Below are positions 10,976 to 22,320 of a stretch of DNA of 64,000 bases, in pieces. Source of the DNA: Platycnemis pennipes (taxonomy: Eukaryota; Arthropoda; Insecta; Odonata; Platycnemididae); assembly GCA_933228895.1 (NCBI GenBank), contig OW121851.1:112923271-112987270 (forward strand). The letters are read 5' to 3'. Made by a program: the position numbers and the translations under genes. Position 1 is the first letter of the stretch, and every line of letters starts with the position of its first letter. The notes under the pieces are model-generated. The model searched no databases, was not told the origin of the DNA, and worked only from the letters and a program-made list of their open reading frames with translations.

Positions 10976-12871
10976 CTCAATGCTTACATTTCCATGGTAT
11001 CTCCATTTACACGTAACTTTAAACAATGCGTGCCTATGAGTGGTTTTCAATCTGGCAAAATGTGAGTGAACTATTTTGAAAAAAATGCTGGCAACAGAAG
11101 TATCATATCTCATCTTCCGTATGGACAGGCAATCTTCAGCCTCAATTTGATAGATCAGGTCCGACAAAGGCCTTTGAGTTGGCGACTTGTTAGTCAGGGA
11201 TTAATCAATCTGTGATAAAATGGAAACCTCTTTCATACTTTCCCTGCGAAGAAAGAGCCATTTGAAGTAGCAAACAACTTTGTTTGCAATTGTAGTGAAA
11301 GCTGAATGAATCAAGAACTTCCTTGTAAGATCTCAAAATATCTGTGGAAAATACTCTTTTAATCCATATTATTTTATGTCGTATGTGAATCTACGAGTAA
11401 TCAGTCATTGCACAAAATATGTTTTGATTTACATTCATTTTAGTCTTTCCCTCATTGATACCCTTGTTGTAATTTAAACTTCCCCTCTCTCCAAGATCAT
11501 TTCTAATTGGCCTTCATCGTTTTATTCTAATTTACTTCAAGTAGACGTAAAAAGTGATATTACCATTACTGATAAGAAATATTCATCGTGAAGTAGAACC
11601 CGTATTCCGTACTTAGTGCAATATTCTATTGCCACAGAAATGAAAGGTATGTCACTTTGTGAAATCCACCTCAATTATTTACGATTTGCACAACTGAAAG
11701 GAAATGTGATTAGTTTAAATATCGAAAAAAGTGGTATGGTTTATCATTTTGTAGCCTTATGGAACGATTCCATTACGGGAGGTAAATACAGTTAATTTTA
11801 TTCATGCGTGTTAGGTTAATTTTTAAAAACAATTTTGGTGTAACAGTTCTAGATCTATATTGAGTTTTCTGCAAGCCACCTGGAGGGTGTGTGTTTCTCA
11901 ACCATTCGCTGATTGTGCGGTAATATTCGAGGTTTACTCTGCATGTTGTTTGTAGTTCTGCTTTGCGCTCGGGAAATCGCACAAACTCCCCTACAGCGAG
12001 ACTACCTTCAGCGATAAGAGTGTAGTTTGATGTTGTGGCACGAGATGAACGCAGAACCACTAAATTCTCCCCTCGGAGCGATTTCGCCTCGAAAGCCGTC
12101 TCAGCAATATACAGTGCTTGGTTGCATTCAACTCGTTCCCACGAGAGTCCCTTTCTCAGGGCTGCGCGCCTGGCATAAAATATCCATTGCCAGCGAGAAG
12201 GGCGTAAGAATCGCCTTTGAAATGCGGATTGGTCAGCGCCTTTTTGCCTCCGGGTGCCGTATCCATTTAGCTGACTGTGCAATTTGGCCACACATCGATG
12301 GAATATCGTTGTTTCTCTTATTGATCCGCTCAAAACGTATAACCTGATGAAATCGATGAAGCTAGGTCATTATCGCGATGTGAGGTGTAAGTTTTATTAA
12401 TTTTGTATCGATGTATGGATGTTTCAAAAATTTGAAGTATTTCATATCAGCGAGTAATTAAATTAAGATTTTATTCGCGGCTAGTTGTAATCCTTGAATG
12501 GGTGTTTGATTTTCTTTATGAATTTAATTTCGGTAGATGGGATCATATCCTCTCCTCTCCTGTCTTGTCGATATGGACCATATCGTCTGTATACCGATTT
12601 GGATGATTTTGTCCAAGTACGACTTGTAAGCAGAGTTTTAACTTCAGGCTTATCCCATATATTGAGTGATCGATATGTTCGAGTAGCGTATGGTCGTTAA
12701 ACATCGCTGCCTAGATAATTTGTACATTCATATTTTTTTGCCGAACTTTTGTATGAATGGTGGACATTGGGAATGTTGCCTATTAAAAGTGAGTTAATTT
12801 ACGTCGAGCTATACTGTTGGCCGCCTTGGAGATATTTGTGTGCGATATTGCGGATAGCCAATACAGGATGT
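10976..12871. other. No supported gene; longest open frame in the window
   Basis: A 187-codon open frame runs on the minus strand from 12333 to 11773. It begins at TTG, overlaps a 106-residue antisense frame, and contains stretches such as RPSRWQWIFYARRAALRKGL and LAVGEFVRFPERKAEL. I recognise no family. It could be a decayed element ORF or an exon, but nothing here proves coding use. The rest is AT-rich. Confidence 0.35.
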
Positions 12872-13641
12872 AATGGGGAACATGCACTATTTTTTATAAC
12901 ACTTTGAATGTGAAGTTTATTAGCTAAAATGTGCTTGGCGAAAATTTTGCTGAAGAATTAAGTTGCGTTACAAAGATATTACTCTTTGAAAATTGTACCT
13001 TTTCCGCAGCTTAAAAAGACGACGTCATCGCATGACGTAACGGCTCGGTATCACTAAGGGCGTTGTTTATCTGTTTATGCGTGGAGGTAAGTTGTTAAAT
13101 GAATACTTAACGATAACGTATGTATTTATCATATTTGTTTATTGCAATAAACGATTGTGTTTTGATTTTTTATTCACGTAGTATGGATGGTAACGAGCAA
13201 ATCGTCCATTAATTATATAATGCCTGTTTAGTGCCCAAGAATTTCTACTACGTCTATGCAATCGCTGGTTTTTTTTAAGAAGAACGCCGCTATCAGGGAG
13301 TCAACCAAAGGAAATTGTCGGAATGTGCTTTTTAAGTATTTTTTCAGTCATAGTTTCTTTTGAGAAACGCCAAAAAATCTCAAAACAATATATTCACTTC
13401 GTTTTCTTTTAAATATAAATGTCTATCTCCGTAGCAATATGGAACCTATACCGTGCAGTGACGTCAGAAGGCGTTTCAGGTCACGTGACTTTCGTCGATT
13501 TTCGGGAACATTTTAATATCATTTAATAAACTTGGTGGTGGGCGTGGAAAAATTTGGCATGTATATTTAAATTAGTGAGAAAATTTCGCATCAAGTACAT
13601 CATTAATCTTCGAGAAACAAATTTCATGCATATTCCCCATT
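12872..13641 (-). mobile_element. 770-bp MITE-like element, copy 2
   Basis: Inverted relative to the copy at 7209-7976, with the same AATGGGGAA termini. The eight bases outside each end are CAGGATGT (12864-12871) and GCGGATGT (13642-13649). The shared GGATGT suggests a target-site duplication of up to 8 bp. One perfect TGACGTCA remains at 13459-13466 and the other has mutated to TGACGTAA. The GTGGGCGTGG box lies at about 13538-13547. No conserved frame is visible. Confidence 0.8.
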
Positions 13642-13741
13642 GCGGATGTCATGCGTGGTTTTACGATATTTCCGATGTCATCGATAGTAAAATTTGATCT
13701 AGATCCAGCGACACTCTTGAATTCGATAGAGCCTGTGGTGA

Positions 13742-13990
13742 GGTACCTTGTTCCTCCCCTCGTCAGCTAGCAGGGGTCGTCCGGAGCGGGGTCGCTGCTG
13801 CCGGGGGTGTGACCTTTCGGTCCCCGGGGGCGGCCGGGGCCGGACTCCCTCTCCCGGAGCAACCTCCCCTCGCCCGCACCACCCTCCACCCTCTCAACCC
13901 TTATCGGCATTTGCCGAGCGCAGCCTTTGTGTGTGGGAAAGGTCCGACCTCTTCCCGCCCACTCGAGGTAGAGGTCTCGGGAGTTAGAAT
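13742..13990. other. CpG-rich island-like patch
   Basis: A sharp rise in G+C and CpG compared with both flanks, including CCCCGGGGGCGGCCGGGG near 13822. Overlapping open frames exist only because stop codons are rare at this composition. It could be a promoter-type island, but no exon, TATA or initiator arrangement is convincing. Confidence 0.4.
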
Positions 13991-14409
13991 TTACTCTTGA
14001 GGTGCTGGCCTAGACACAGCCATTGTGTCAGGTCGCTAAGAAAGAATGGCGGATTCTATTCTCTGCTCAACGGCATCCCAGTGAGCGATGGAGACAAGCG
14101 ATCAGTCTACGTGTGTGTATTCAAGCGATCGCTTGAATGATTTAAGACGGAATAGGGAGTTCCTGACTTCTTCAAGGATGCTCTCGCGTCCGAATCTGTT
14201 TGATGATTTCTTCCGTAAACTCCCACCTCGTCAGAGGCTGGATTTGCACTCTTACGAGCTCAATTTTAGGCAATGTAAAAGGGTAACATTGCTACAGAAG
14301 CGTATGAATACTCGTGAAAGCCTAAGTATTTATCATCGCCAAGAATTGTCGAGTCAGGCGCCTTTCGTGCCTCGGTATTTGGCATTTTCTTCGGACGTAA
14401 CTATGAGTG
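13991..14409. other. No supported gene; unrecognised open frame
   Basis: A frame from ATG at 14088 stays open to 14468. Its last 25 residues are LINE-A tail read in the wrong direction, which argues against a real stop. The earlier part, with LSRPNLFDDFFRKLPPRQRL, matches nothing I know. Confidence 0.3.
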
Positions 14410-15150
14410 TACATCTACATCTACATAATACCCTGCAAGCCACCACAAGGGTTTGTGGCAGGGGGTGATTTCTCACCAAACGTGCACTACATATCAGCAT
14501 AAAAAAGGAATAGTATTAATATAGTAGTCAGAACTACACTATTTAAAAAAGATAGAAATTGCAAAGCAAACATGCAAAAACATTCTGTTAGTAGGGTTAG
14601 CTTTAAGTACTCATACCAACATGCAGCTACCAATGCTATTCATTGCTACTCTCCGATAGGACATATTTACCGTTATTCGTATCTCTAATTGTTCGAGGGA
14701 AAAAGGACATCTTGAATCGGTCGGTTCGGCAATCAATTTCTCTAATTTTACGATTATGGTCCAGTCTGCCATAGTAAGTTGGGGTTCGTAAAATATTTTT
14801 AACATCGTCACTGAAAATATTGCCTTGGAATTTGTTTAAGAGATTAAGTCTAAATTTCAACCTGCGATCTGATAATGATTCCCATTTCAATTCATTTAAT
14901 AGACTGGTTACGCTAATATAATTATCGTATCGTCCCTTTACAAATATTGCCGATCTTCGCTGCACTGCACGTTCAAGTTAATTACTTAGACCGATTTCAT
15001 AGGGATCCCATATTCAGGCAGCATATTCCAAATGAGGTCTAACAAGGGAAAAGTAGCTGATTTCTCGTACATGATCGTCACATTTACCCAATACTCTTTT
15101 GATGAAACCCAGTTTATTTGAGTGTATTTGATCTTTATTAGCTGTAAAGT
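14410..15150 (-). mobile_element. LINE-A, 3' portion with RT C-terminus
   Basis: Read on the minus strand, translation begins near 15150 with NKLGFIKRVLGK, then REISYFSLVRPHLEYA, a stop, and WDPYEIGL. The frame at 14965-14636 has NELKWESLSDRRLKFRLN, ILRTPTYYGRLDHN and RTDRFKMSFFPRTIRD. These are the thumb and C-terminal motifs of CR1/L2/Jockey-group LINE reverse transcriptases. About 225 bases of 3' untranslated sequence follow, with ACCCTGCAAGCCACC..GGCAGGGGGTGA on the + strand and a terminal GATGTA repeat. Endonuclease and catalytic RT parts are missing, so this is a typical 5'-truncated, dead copy. Confidence 0.85.
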
Positions 15151-15240
15151 GGGTAAGGAACGTTAGTAAACAACCCTAGCTCCACGTTTATCTTATTTGA
15201 ATTAGTTTATCTTTTTTGTGGTGGAAGTATTTAAAAATAT

Positions 15241-15615
15241 TCATCTACATCTACGAGATAACCTGCAAGCCTCCGCGAGGGTGTGTGGCAGGGGGGGCTC
15301 ACCAAAACGTGCACTACTGACATGCAACTAGAGTACTACGTGGAAACTTTCTAATGATATGGGTAGATGCAGCTACATGGTTAGTATCTACATAGTAATA
15401 AAGGGATTGGTTGTCAATACATGCTTTAGGCGCTACAAACTACTCTATTATATTTCGCCTACCTATCCCTTTACTATGCTGGCTATTGTGTTCTCTAATA
15501 GTACGGGGGGAAATGACATTTGAAATCTATCGGTACGACAATCTATCTCTCTAATCTTATGTATCTGATCGAATCTAGCATAATACGCTGGTGTTTTTAA
15601 TATTGGAAATCCTGA
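15241..15615 (-). mobile_element. LINE-B, 3' fragment
   Basis: The 3' stem-loop and CTACATCTACGAGATAACC end at 15241-15300 are followed on the + strand by the LINE-B marker blocks GGTTAGTATCTACATAGTAA, CTATCCCTTTACTATGCTG and CTAGCATAATACGCTGG. This matches the longer copy at 58213-58805. It is 5'-truncated within the end of the RT frame. It lies only 90 bp from the LINE-A copy upstream and in the same orientation. Confidence 0.8.
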
Positions 15616-16550
15616 AAGGATTCTCACTAAAAATTACCTAAAACTATGTGAATGCATGAGCAGTTGGCCGAGCATTCGTTTTTGTATTGTCACTCGTAAG
15701 TTCATTGGTGATTCATTTTTCCTTGCATTATAGTCGGAATACGTTGTGTGAATAGGGCATTTCATCACCACGAATCTGCTCCACGGAACACGTCACCAGG
15801 CGACTTCGATTTAGAGTAATCGATTGTCGAATGGATTGCGCCAGAGTTTGGCGTATTCTGGTGCCAGTAGGTGAGACATAAAACAAATAGTAATTCCCTT
15901 CTCGAATCCAAAGCCCTGTGGCCCGAGTTTTGAATCTTTCGTTACTCACCGAGTAAATATGGATGTTTTCGTTACCAACGACAACGTCATATTTTGTTAT
16001 CACGTGGATAAACGAATAACTTGAAACGAACGACGTTATCATAACGACAAATTTCATTCGTTATAGCGTAACGAAAGATTCAGGACTTGGGTCCCTGAGA
16101 TCAATTTGCTTTTCGTTCTTGAAGTGTGCGGTTTCATTCATACACGCCTACTATAAAGTAGGTATGTTTACGTGCAGACTGATAATGGAGATTTTTTATT
16201 CGTTCTCATGGCCACGAATCATTCGATCTGGAAATGTTGGTTTTATGTTGAACTTGAACGTACAAAGGAAACTGAGGTGAAAACTGAAAATAAGGAAGCG
16301 ATTGTTCATCTTCCCCTTTTCCTCTTTTCTTCGCCCTCATTTCCCAGATGCGTGGACTTCTTTGGGTTATCTCAGGCGTCCTTTCTATTTTCTTCTTTCG
16401 TCTTGATTGAGGCCTCACGGTGTCAGCACTCCACTCCTGGAAGCTGTGTACTTAACTCTGGGTTTATTCTCTCTTTCGTCATAGTGAATATATGGTGCCC
16501 TATGTTTTTATTACTTTTTATGCTTCGCTTGGGGATCTGCAAGCAATTAC
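15616..16550. other. No recognisable feature
   Basis: An open frame of 150 residues at 16172-16624 runs into the following MITE and has no family motif. Nothing else is visible. Confidence 0.4.
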
Positions 16551-17096
16551 GGGGGCGTTTACTCGGAACCGAAATCGTAATTTTGTACACCAAAGTGTTA
16601 GATGAAACAAAAAACGAATTTTAGTGTAAAAATTAATCTTCTAACCACAACCATTCACTAATAAATCAAAAATTAAAATAAGTCAAAGGTGACGCCCACC
16701 GAAGAAGCTGCTTTGATAACATTGTCGTTATTTTCCTCCCGTCCTTGACTGCTTTTAGGGGAAGGGAAGGGAGTGGAGGGGAGTTCTCGGAAGGTCTGCT
16801 CGCATAGATCCTGTCGTAACCGCTCCTGTTGGCAGAGTCAGCTTCCCCCCCCTTTTCGATATGGCGATGTAGCTTCGCAAGCTCAGTTGTGATTGGACGA
16901 AGTCAATGACGTCAGAGGTTGCACTACGCCCACTTTTCCGAAAAGGCTAAAAACATCATCTTTTCGCCGCTTATAACTCGAGAAATAATTGACGGATCAA
17001 AAAACGGAAAAATACAGGCCTTTTATTTTACAAGCTCTATCAGATCCGGCAATAAAATAATATGGTCATTCAATGCACTATGTGGACATAGTCCAT
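16551..17096 (+). mobile_element. 540-bp MITE-like element, copy 1
   Basis: One of four copies (also 21792, 50921 and 54766). It begins GGGGGCGTTTACTCGGAACC. Inside are AAAGGTGACGCCCACCGAA, TTTTCCTCCCGTCCTTGACT, GATTGGACGAAGTCAATGAC and TAATTGACGGATCAAAAAAC. The complete copies end in GGTAAAC..CCCCATT, the inverse of AATGGGGGCGTTTAC, so terminal inverted repeats exist. The right end of this copy is worn. A perfect TGACGTCA lies at 16907-16914 and CTACGCCCAC at about 16923. No conserved frame. Confidence 0.8.
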
Positions 17097-17515
17097 TTTT
17101 TTAACGTTGGAGGGTTTTCTATGAACCGTCAGATTTGAGCACCATCTCCTAACTTGATAATGCTTGGATAGATTCTTTTTCTCACAGGGTGTGCATTTAC
17201 TTATTTCATTACCCTGGTTAAATTCTCTCCTTGAGTAGCAGGTTTATTTGTTGCCACGTAAAAGGAAATTCATTTCAGCTTCTAATTTTCTTTTTTCCGT
17301 CTTCTGGTCTGTTTCATGGGATTATCTTCTTATAAGTCCTACTGGTATTTTAGTTGAAGTGCAGGTACCAGACATACCTATACTTAGCAAAACGCATGCG
17401 ATATTTTGAAGAAACGGAATAAAAATTAGTCTAATATCTGAGCAAACTATTTTTCGAGCCAAGTCAACGATTGTGAGCGAGCCGCGAATATGATACCTTC
17501 TAGAAATCCTCCTGG
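17097..17515. other. No recognisable feature
   Basis: AT-rich sequence without genes or repeats that I can identify. Confidence 0.45.
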
Positions 17516-17612
17516 GAGAAGGAGGCCTTGATAGCTCTATTGGCAGAGTACCGGGTGAAATCAGGGGGTTTATGGTACGAGTTCAGGTCTAGGTGCACCG
17601 TTTTCCTTCATC
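17516..17612 (+). repeat. Degenerate tRNA-like cassette
   Basis: The core GGCCTTGATAGCTCTATTGG, CAGAGTACC, GAAATCAGGGGGT and GAGTTCAGGTCTAGG aligns with the tRNA-like units at 26191 and 44781. Box A is recognisable, box B (GGTTCGA) is eroded to GAGTTCAG, and the flanking TCCACAGAGAAA arms are lost. This is an old copy. Confidence 0.55.
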
Positions 17613-19035
17613 CTGCTGTTTTTAGTGCTCCTAGATATAATACATTTGAAGATTCCTGCAAACTAAACTTTGAATTATATTCTTTTTTAATACTTTAATT
17701 AAAGTATTTACTTTGGTATACTGGAAATATTAATTTTATTCGGTATTATAATAGACCCCTAAAAATTATCGGCAACTCCTACAATAAAGGAAGTAATTTC
17801 ACCTTTTTCGGTCTTGCACTGTCACTACTTAGGTGTCATTTTGTTGTGAGAGGTAGCACACTATGAACTTGAGGAGTCTGAATAAAATTGATGGTAATAG
17901 TGGGGTTGATTAGTGAATAAATAACCTTTTAGCGGGAAGAAATACCAAGGTAACTGCTTCTTTATTTCAACCACTCATACCACATTTATATTTTTAAACA
18001 ATTATTCGTGATCGATAGGCTATATTTTGATGATACAACTGCTGAATTTTGTGAGCATCGGGAATACTTTTTTTTTTGTTTGTTGATGAACATAGATGGG
18101 AATGTGGCGAGGGAAATGATGAAAATCTTCCTAAGAACTTGAGGTTCATCTTTCTTCCATCGAACTCGGTGAACGTTTTCCACTTGTTTTTCTTCCCTGT
18201 CATCAATTAACCCTCTTCCCCGTGAATCGACGTAGCTCTGGGAGACTTGTGCGGCCACCCGCCGAATATCCCATCTGCGCGTAGCGTGACTTTAGTTCTA
18301 CCTACCTGATGAATAGCTGCATTAATGTCAGAAGCCTCCGTCCGCGAAGGAATCCCTTCGTTATGAATGGTGGTATTCCGCCGGTCCTGCCTCCGCGTCC
18401 CCCACGAAGCCCTTTGTCGGCCCATCTGGGTGATGTAGATCCGCGATCAGGGTACCAATCTACATCCTCGATATCCTCAGCCCTCGCCGACGAACCATCC
18501 CGAATTTTAATTACGGCCGGAGAAATGGCATTCTCAGCGTTGCTATTGTGCCGCGTGATGGGTTATCATTTCCTCCCTCTTGGTGACAGCTCGTTATCGT
18601 AAATTGCCGATTCGCGACCTCACGTCTAACTGCTGATGCTGGTGGTTTAATGAAATTTAATTGAAATAAACATCACTTTCTGAGGTCCGATATTAATCGT
18701 CATCAATTCAATCTAGTAGTCAATAGTCCTTTGAAATATGATCCTCCTGGAGATTAATTCATTGCGTACGAACTGCGTGCTCAAGATCTTTTGTTATTCG
18801 TGGACTAAAGATTAACGTAGTCCTTGAAAAATGATGCAAAACTTCTTAATTAATGTTTTCGTACGCAAGTGCTTTTTTCTGTGCGATATCAGTTAATTGA
18901 GTTAAAGATTCTCTCAATATGTGGGGTGAAGTTTTATGAGTGCATTGAGAAGAAGGCTGTAATATATGCACTGGAATTTAAGGTTTTCTCTCCGACTTAG
19001 TACAATATTTTGATTGATGTATTCAATTCTTACCT
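17613..19035. other. No gene; one short perfect palindrome
   Basis: AATACTTTAATTAAAGTATT at 17689-17708 is a perfect 20-bp palindrome in AT-rich DNA and may be chance. Frames near 18207-18602 overlap on both strands without motifs. Confidence 0.45.
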
Positions 19036-19258
19036 TTACATCTACATTATACCCTGAAAGCCACCATCAATGAGTGTGGCAGGTGTTGAATTCACTCCAA
19101 ACATGCATTATATACCATACTTAAAAAGAATTAGTAACTCTATTTTTGTCTAAACTTAACAATTTAAATATTTAAAAAAATATAATTTGGCATTTATATT
19201 TAAAATAGAAAAGCAAGCATGCACAAAAATGCTGTTAGTTGTGTTAGCTTATTGATGA
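19036..19258 (-). mobile_element. LINE-A 3' tail
   Basis: The + strand shows ACATCTACATTATACCCTG, GAGTGTGGCAGGTGTTGAA, then CCAAACATGCATTATATACC and GCTGTTAGTTGTGTTAGCTT. This is the untranslated 3' end only, ending before the RT coding part. Confidence 0.75.
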
Positions 19259-21160
19259 ACTCTGCTTTTATTTCACCGCGAAACGTTTGACCGTTTAACC
19301 ATTATCAATTGATGTGTGATATTTTCATCATCTTCTTCCACTGATTACATTTTACTAATTCTCGTTTCCCCTTTCTCCTCTTGAAACACAATCTACTTCA
19401 TGTTATAATACAATATTTACATTCTACATCTACCAACAGCTATGTGCCTTCATCTACCATCTTCTACCTTCAATTGCCACCTCAAGGTGGCCTGAAGGAA
19501 CGGTAGATAATAGGAGGCTTAATCACCAAACATGCCACGAGCTAATGCAGCTAATAGGCTCAATATTAATTCTTTCGAGAAACGTATTAGTCATGCATCC
19601 ACCACACACGTGAAACTCGATGGTACCTACGTATAACTATAGGTAATTATTGTTAATTGGTTTGCTAATTTTTTTATTAATGCATTGTTTTCAATTCCTA
19701 TTACGTATGCATGGGTATATTTAGCTTGAGTATGAAATTTTAAGTACATATTTCGTCTGCGTTGTCGGATTATTGAGGTATTGACCTCTGCCTGATTTGT
19801 TTTATTGTTCATGTTTTTTTTTTTTGATAATTCTTTCCTAATTCATTTTCATGTCTAGTAACTTCCGGGACGATTGCCTTTTCGCCGGGACTTTGAAAAA
19901 ATAACATTCCGGTGTTTTCGGGGATGGAAGTGGTTTTGGGGCTGCCATGAAGCGTTAGGGCGAGGGACCAATTTCCATCGTCCTCTCTCTCTCTCCTTAA
20001 TTCGTCCTGGCCTCGAGTCGGTGCTCGGCAATCTAGCTGAAGGATGTGCCGAAATAAAAATAAACAGCTCACGGGACGTTGATTGCTAGATATCGATTCT
20101 TTCCTTCAAGACTCCCCACGATCTCACCCCCTCCAAAAAATCCTCCTCCTCCCCCTCTTATTCTCGTCCCCCTCCCCTTTTACCCTTCGTCATCCCTCCC
20201 CGAACAGTCCTTCCCTACACTTCCCTTCGGATCCAGCTCTCTCGCTTCCAACCAGAAGTTCCGTCTCTCGAAAATAGACCTCTCATGCTCCTTCCTCAAC
20301 TACTCCAGGGATTGGCAGGGAGTCGTTCGGCTTCGTTTTTCGATTTGGGGCTTTGGAGAAGAGAGGATTCGGAGCGGTGCGCCCGATGGCGGATATGAGA
20401 GAGTATGGGTTTTACGTGGTAGTCACTCGCTAGATCACGTTGCTGTGAAATAGTAGAACGGTCGTTGATTTTAGGAGTGGAGCGCTTCGGGTGGAGTTTG
20501 AAAATAAACGTATTGCGGTATTACTGAATGGAGTTGAGACGAATATTTGAGCGTCGAGTGCGAAATAAAATGAAAAAATTTCGATTTTTATTATATATTT
20601 GAACTAATTCGTATAACGCACTCCAAAACTTATTATGTGCCTATAAAATCAAACTTTCAGAGATATATATGCATGTGGATACCCATGAAAATCAGCATTT
20701 CGCAGTTTGTTAACGTAAAACAAATGCGAATCAGTCGGTTTCATATTTTTTGTGCATGTTATCGCTTATGCGAGATATTTTATGTCAGATTTGAAGTCTC
20801 ACCCTCTTCGTGAGGAAAAAATTAAGAGGAATTGCGTTTAATAGGCAGCTATATCAGGCGTGCGAGTATCCCTAAGTATATGCCCTCTCAAGTTAAGTTT
20901 AAATATTTTCAATTTTTGAAGTTGTTAGTTTGTTGAAGAAAGCTGCACATTCTTCCAGACTTATTATCTAATGTATGCAATGAGAAATTGGGAAAATTCA
21001 AAATAAATAATGATGTTGTGGCTACAGCCAAGCTCTAGAGATTATATAGAGTTGTCACTAAAATATATATCTATTGAATTCACCTCAGAATAAAATTATC
21101 TTCACGTGCTATGCTGCTTGTAATGAATAGACGTCACCCTCTGAAACATTCGAGGCTTCA
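19259..21160. other. No gene; small oddities
   Basis: At 19425-19510 a short stretch rich in TCTACC/GGTAGA (CATCTACCATCTTCTACC..GAACGGTAGATAA) may be a scrambled LINE tail. Positions 20080-20450 are C-rich then GC-rich, with overlapping frames and no motif. Confidence 0.4.
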
Positions 21161-21660
21161 TCTACAAATACGAAATACCCTGCAAACCGCCGCGTGGGTG
21201 TGTGGCAGGGGGTGAAGGGTGGTATGCAGGTGGATGGTTAGTATATATGCATAGTAATAATAGGGATTATTGGTTATAAAGGCATTTATCCACAATGGTA
21301 TCTATTTTACAATGGCATAGAACAACCAATCCCTTTATTAATATGTAGAAACTAACCATCTAGCTGCCTGTGACCTTATTATGTAGCATGTTTCCATGCA
21401 GTAGTTTGTTTGCATGTGGCTTGCAGGGTATTTCATAGATGTAGATGTTATCTAAATATATTTATCTATATTTACCTATCATGTATGAGTTGGTAATGTT
21501 AATACATGCATCATGCGCTAAAGACTACTCCAGCAATATTTCACCCTTTGCTATGCTGCTTATTATGTTCTCTAATGGTATGTGAGAAAAATGACATTTT
21601 AAATCTTAGGGTGTGACAGTGTTTATCTCTAATCTTAATTCTCTGGGCTTCTTGATAGTC
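21161..21660 (-). mobile_element. LINE-B fragment split by an insertion
   Basis: The outer parts are 21161-21277 (3' stem-loop, GGGTGTGTGGCAGGGGGTGA, GGATGGTTAGTAT, AGGGATTATTGGTTAT) and about 21447-21660 (CTAAATATATTTATCTATAT, ACATGCATCATGCGCTAAAG, ATGACATTTTAAATC). They join to the usual LINE-B order if 21278-21451 is removed. The coding part is almost entirely missing. Confidence 0.75.
21278..21451 (+). mobile_element. LINE-B 3' end nested in a LINE-B copy
   Basis: This piece has opposite orientation to its host. It reads CCAATCCCTTTATTAATATG, CTAACCATCTAGCTGC, CATGTGGCTTGCAGGGTA and ends in ATAGATGTAGAT. GTTAT flanks it at 21273-21277 and 21447-21451 and is present once in the uninterrupted consensus, so it is a likely 5-bp target duplication. 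About 45 bases at its 5' side do not match the LINE. Confidence 0.7.
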
Positions 21661-21791
21661 ATGCAAGAACGTTTTCATGATTTTTTTTCCATGGTTAACA
21701 TTTAGTCTTATGCAAGTAGGTATGCGAAAAAAGGTAAAAATATATTTCACCTGTCCTTTGTTTTCATCTTGATTGGCTTGATCTAGTCTAT

Positions 21792-22320
21792 AATGGAGGC
21801 GTTTACTCGGAACCGAAATCGGAATTTTTTGCGCGAAATTATTTTATGGAAAAGAATTTTAGTGAAAAAATTAATGTTCTAACCACAACCATTCACTCAT
21901 AAATCAAAAATTATAAAAGCAAAAGGTGACGCCCTCCGATAAAACTGTTTTGATAACATAGACGTCATTTTCCTCCCGTCCTTGACTGCTTTTCGGGGAA
22001 GGGAAGGGAGTGGAGGGCGGTTCTCAGAAGGTCTGCACGCACAGAGGCTGTCGCAACAGTCCTATTGGCCGAGTCAGCTGTGTCCCCCCCATTGCGATAA
22101 GGCAATATAGCTTCGCGGGCTCAGTTGTGATTGGACGAAGTTGATATACGTCAGAGGTTACACCGCACCCACTTTTCCGAAAGGATTAAAAAGATCAGGT
22201 TTCGTCGCTTATAACTCGAGAAATAATTGACGGATCAAAAAACGGAATAGTATGGGTCTTTTTATTTTACAAACTCTATCATATTTCGGCAACAAAAAAA
22301 CTATGGTAAACTACCCCATT
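21792..22320 (+). mobile_element. 540-bp MITE-like element, copy 2
   Basis: Runs from AATGGAGGCGTTTACTCGGA to GGTAAACTACCCCATT. The first and last 15 bases are inverted repeats with mismatches. It is collinear with copies at 16551, 50921 (inverted) and 54766. The TGACGTCA site present in copy 1 is mutated here (TATACGTCAG). No frame is conserved. Confidence 0.85.

Noticed and set aside
14088..14468. Protein-coding gene of 126 residues
   Set aside because: The C-terminal part is antisense LINE-A tail, and the rest has no recognisable motif.
16172..16624. 150-residue gene
   Set aside because: The frame runs into a MITE terminus and has no conserved features.
19425..19510. Separate hairpin element
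   Set aside because: The TCTACC/GGTAGA blocks pair only loosely and resemble a scrambled LINE tail.
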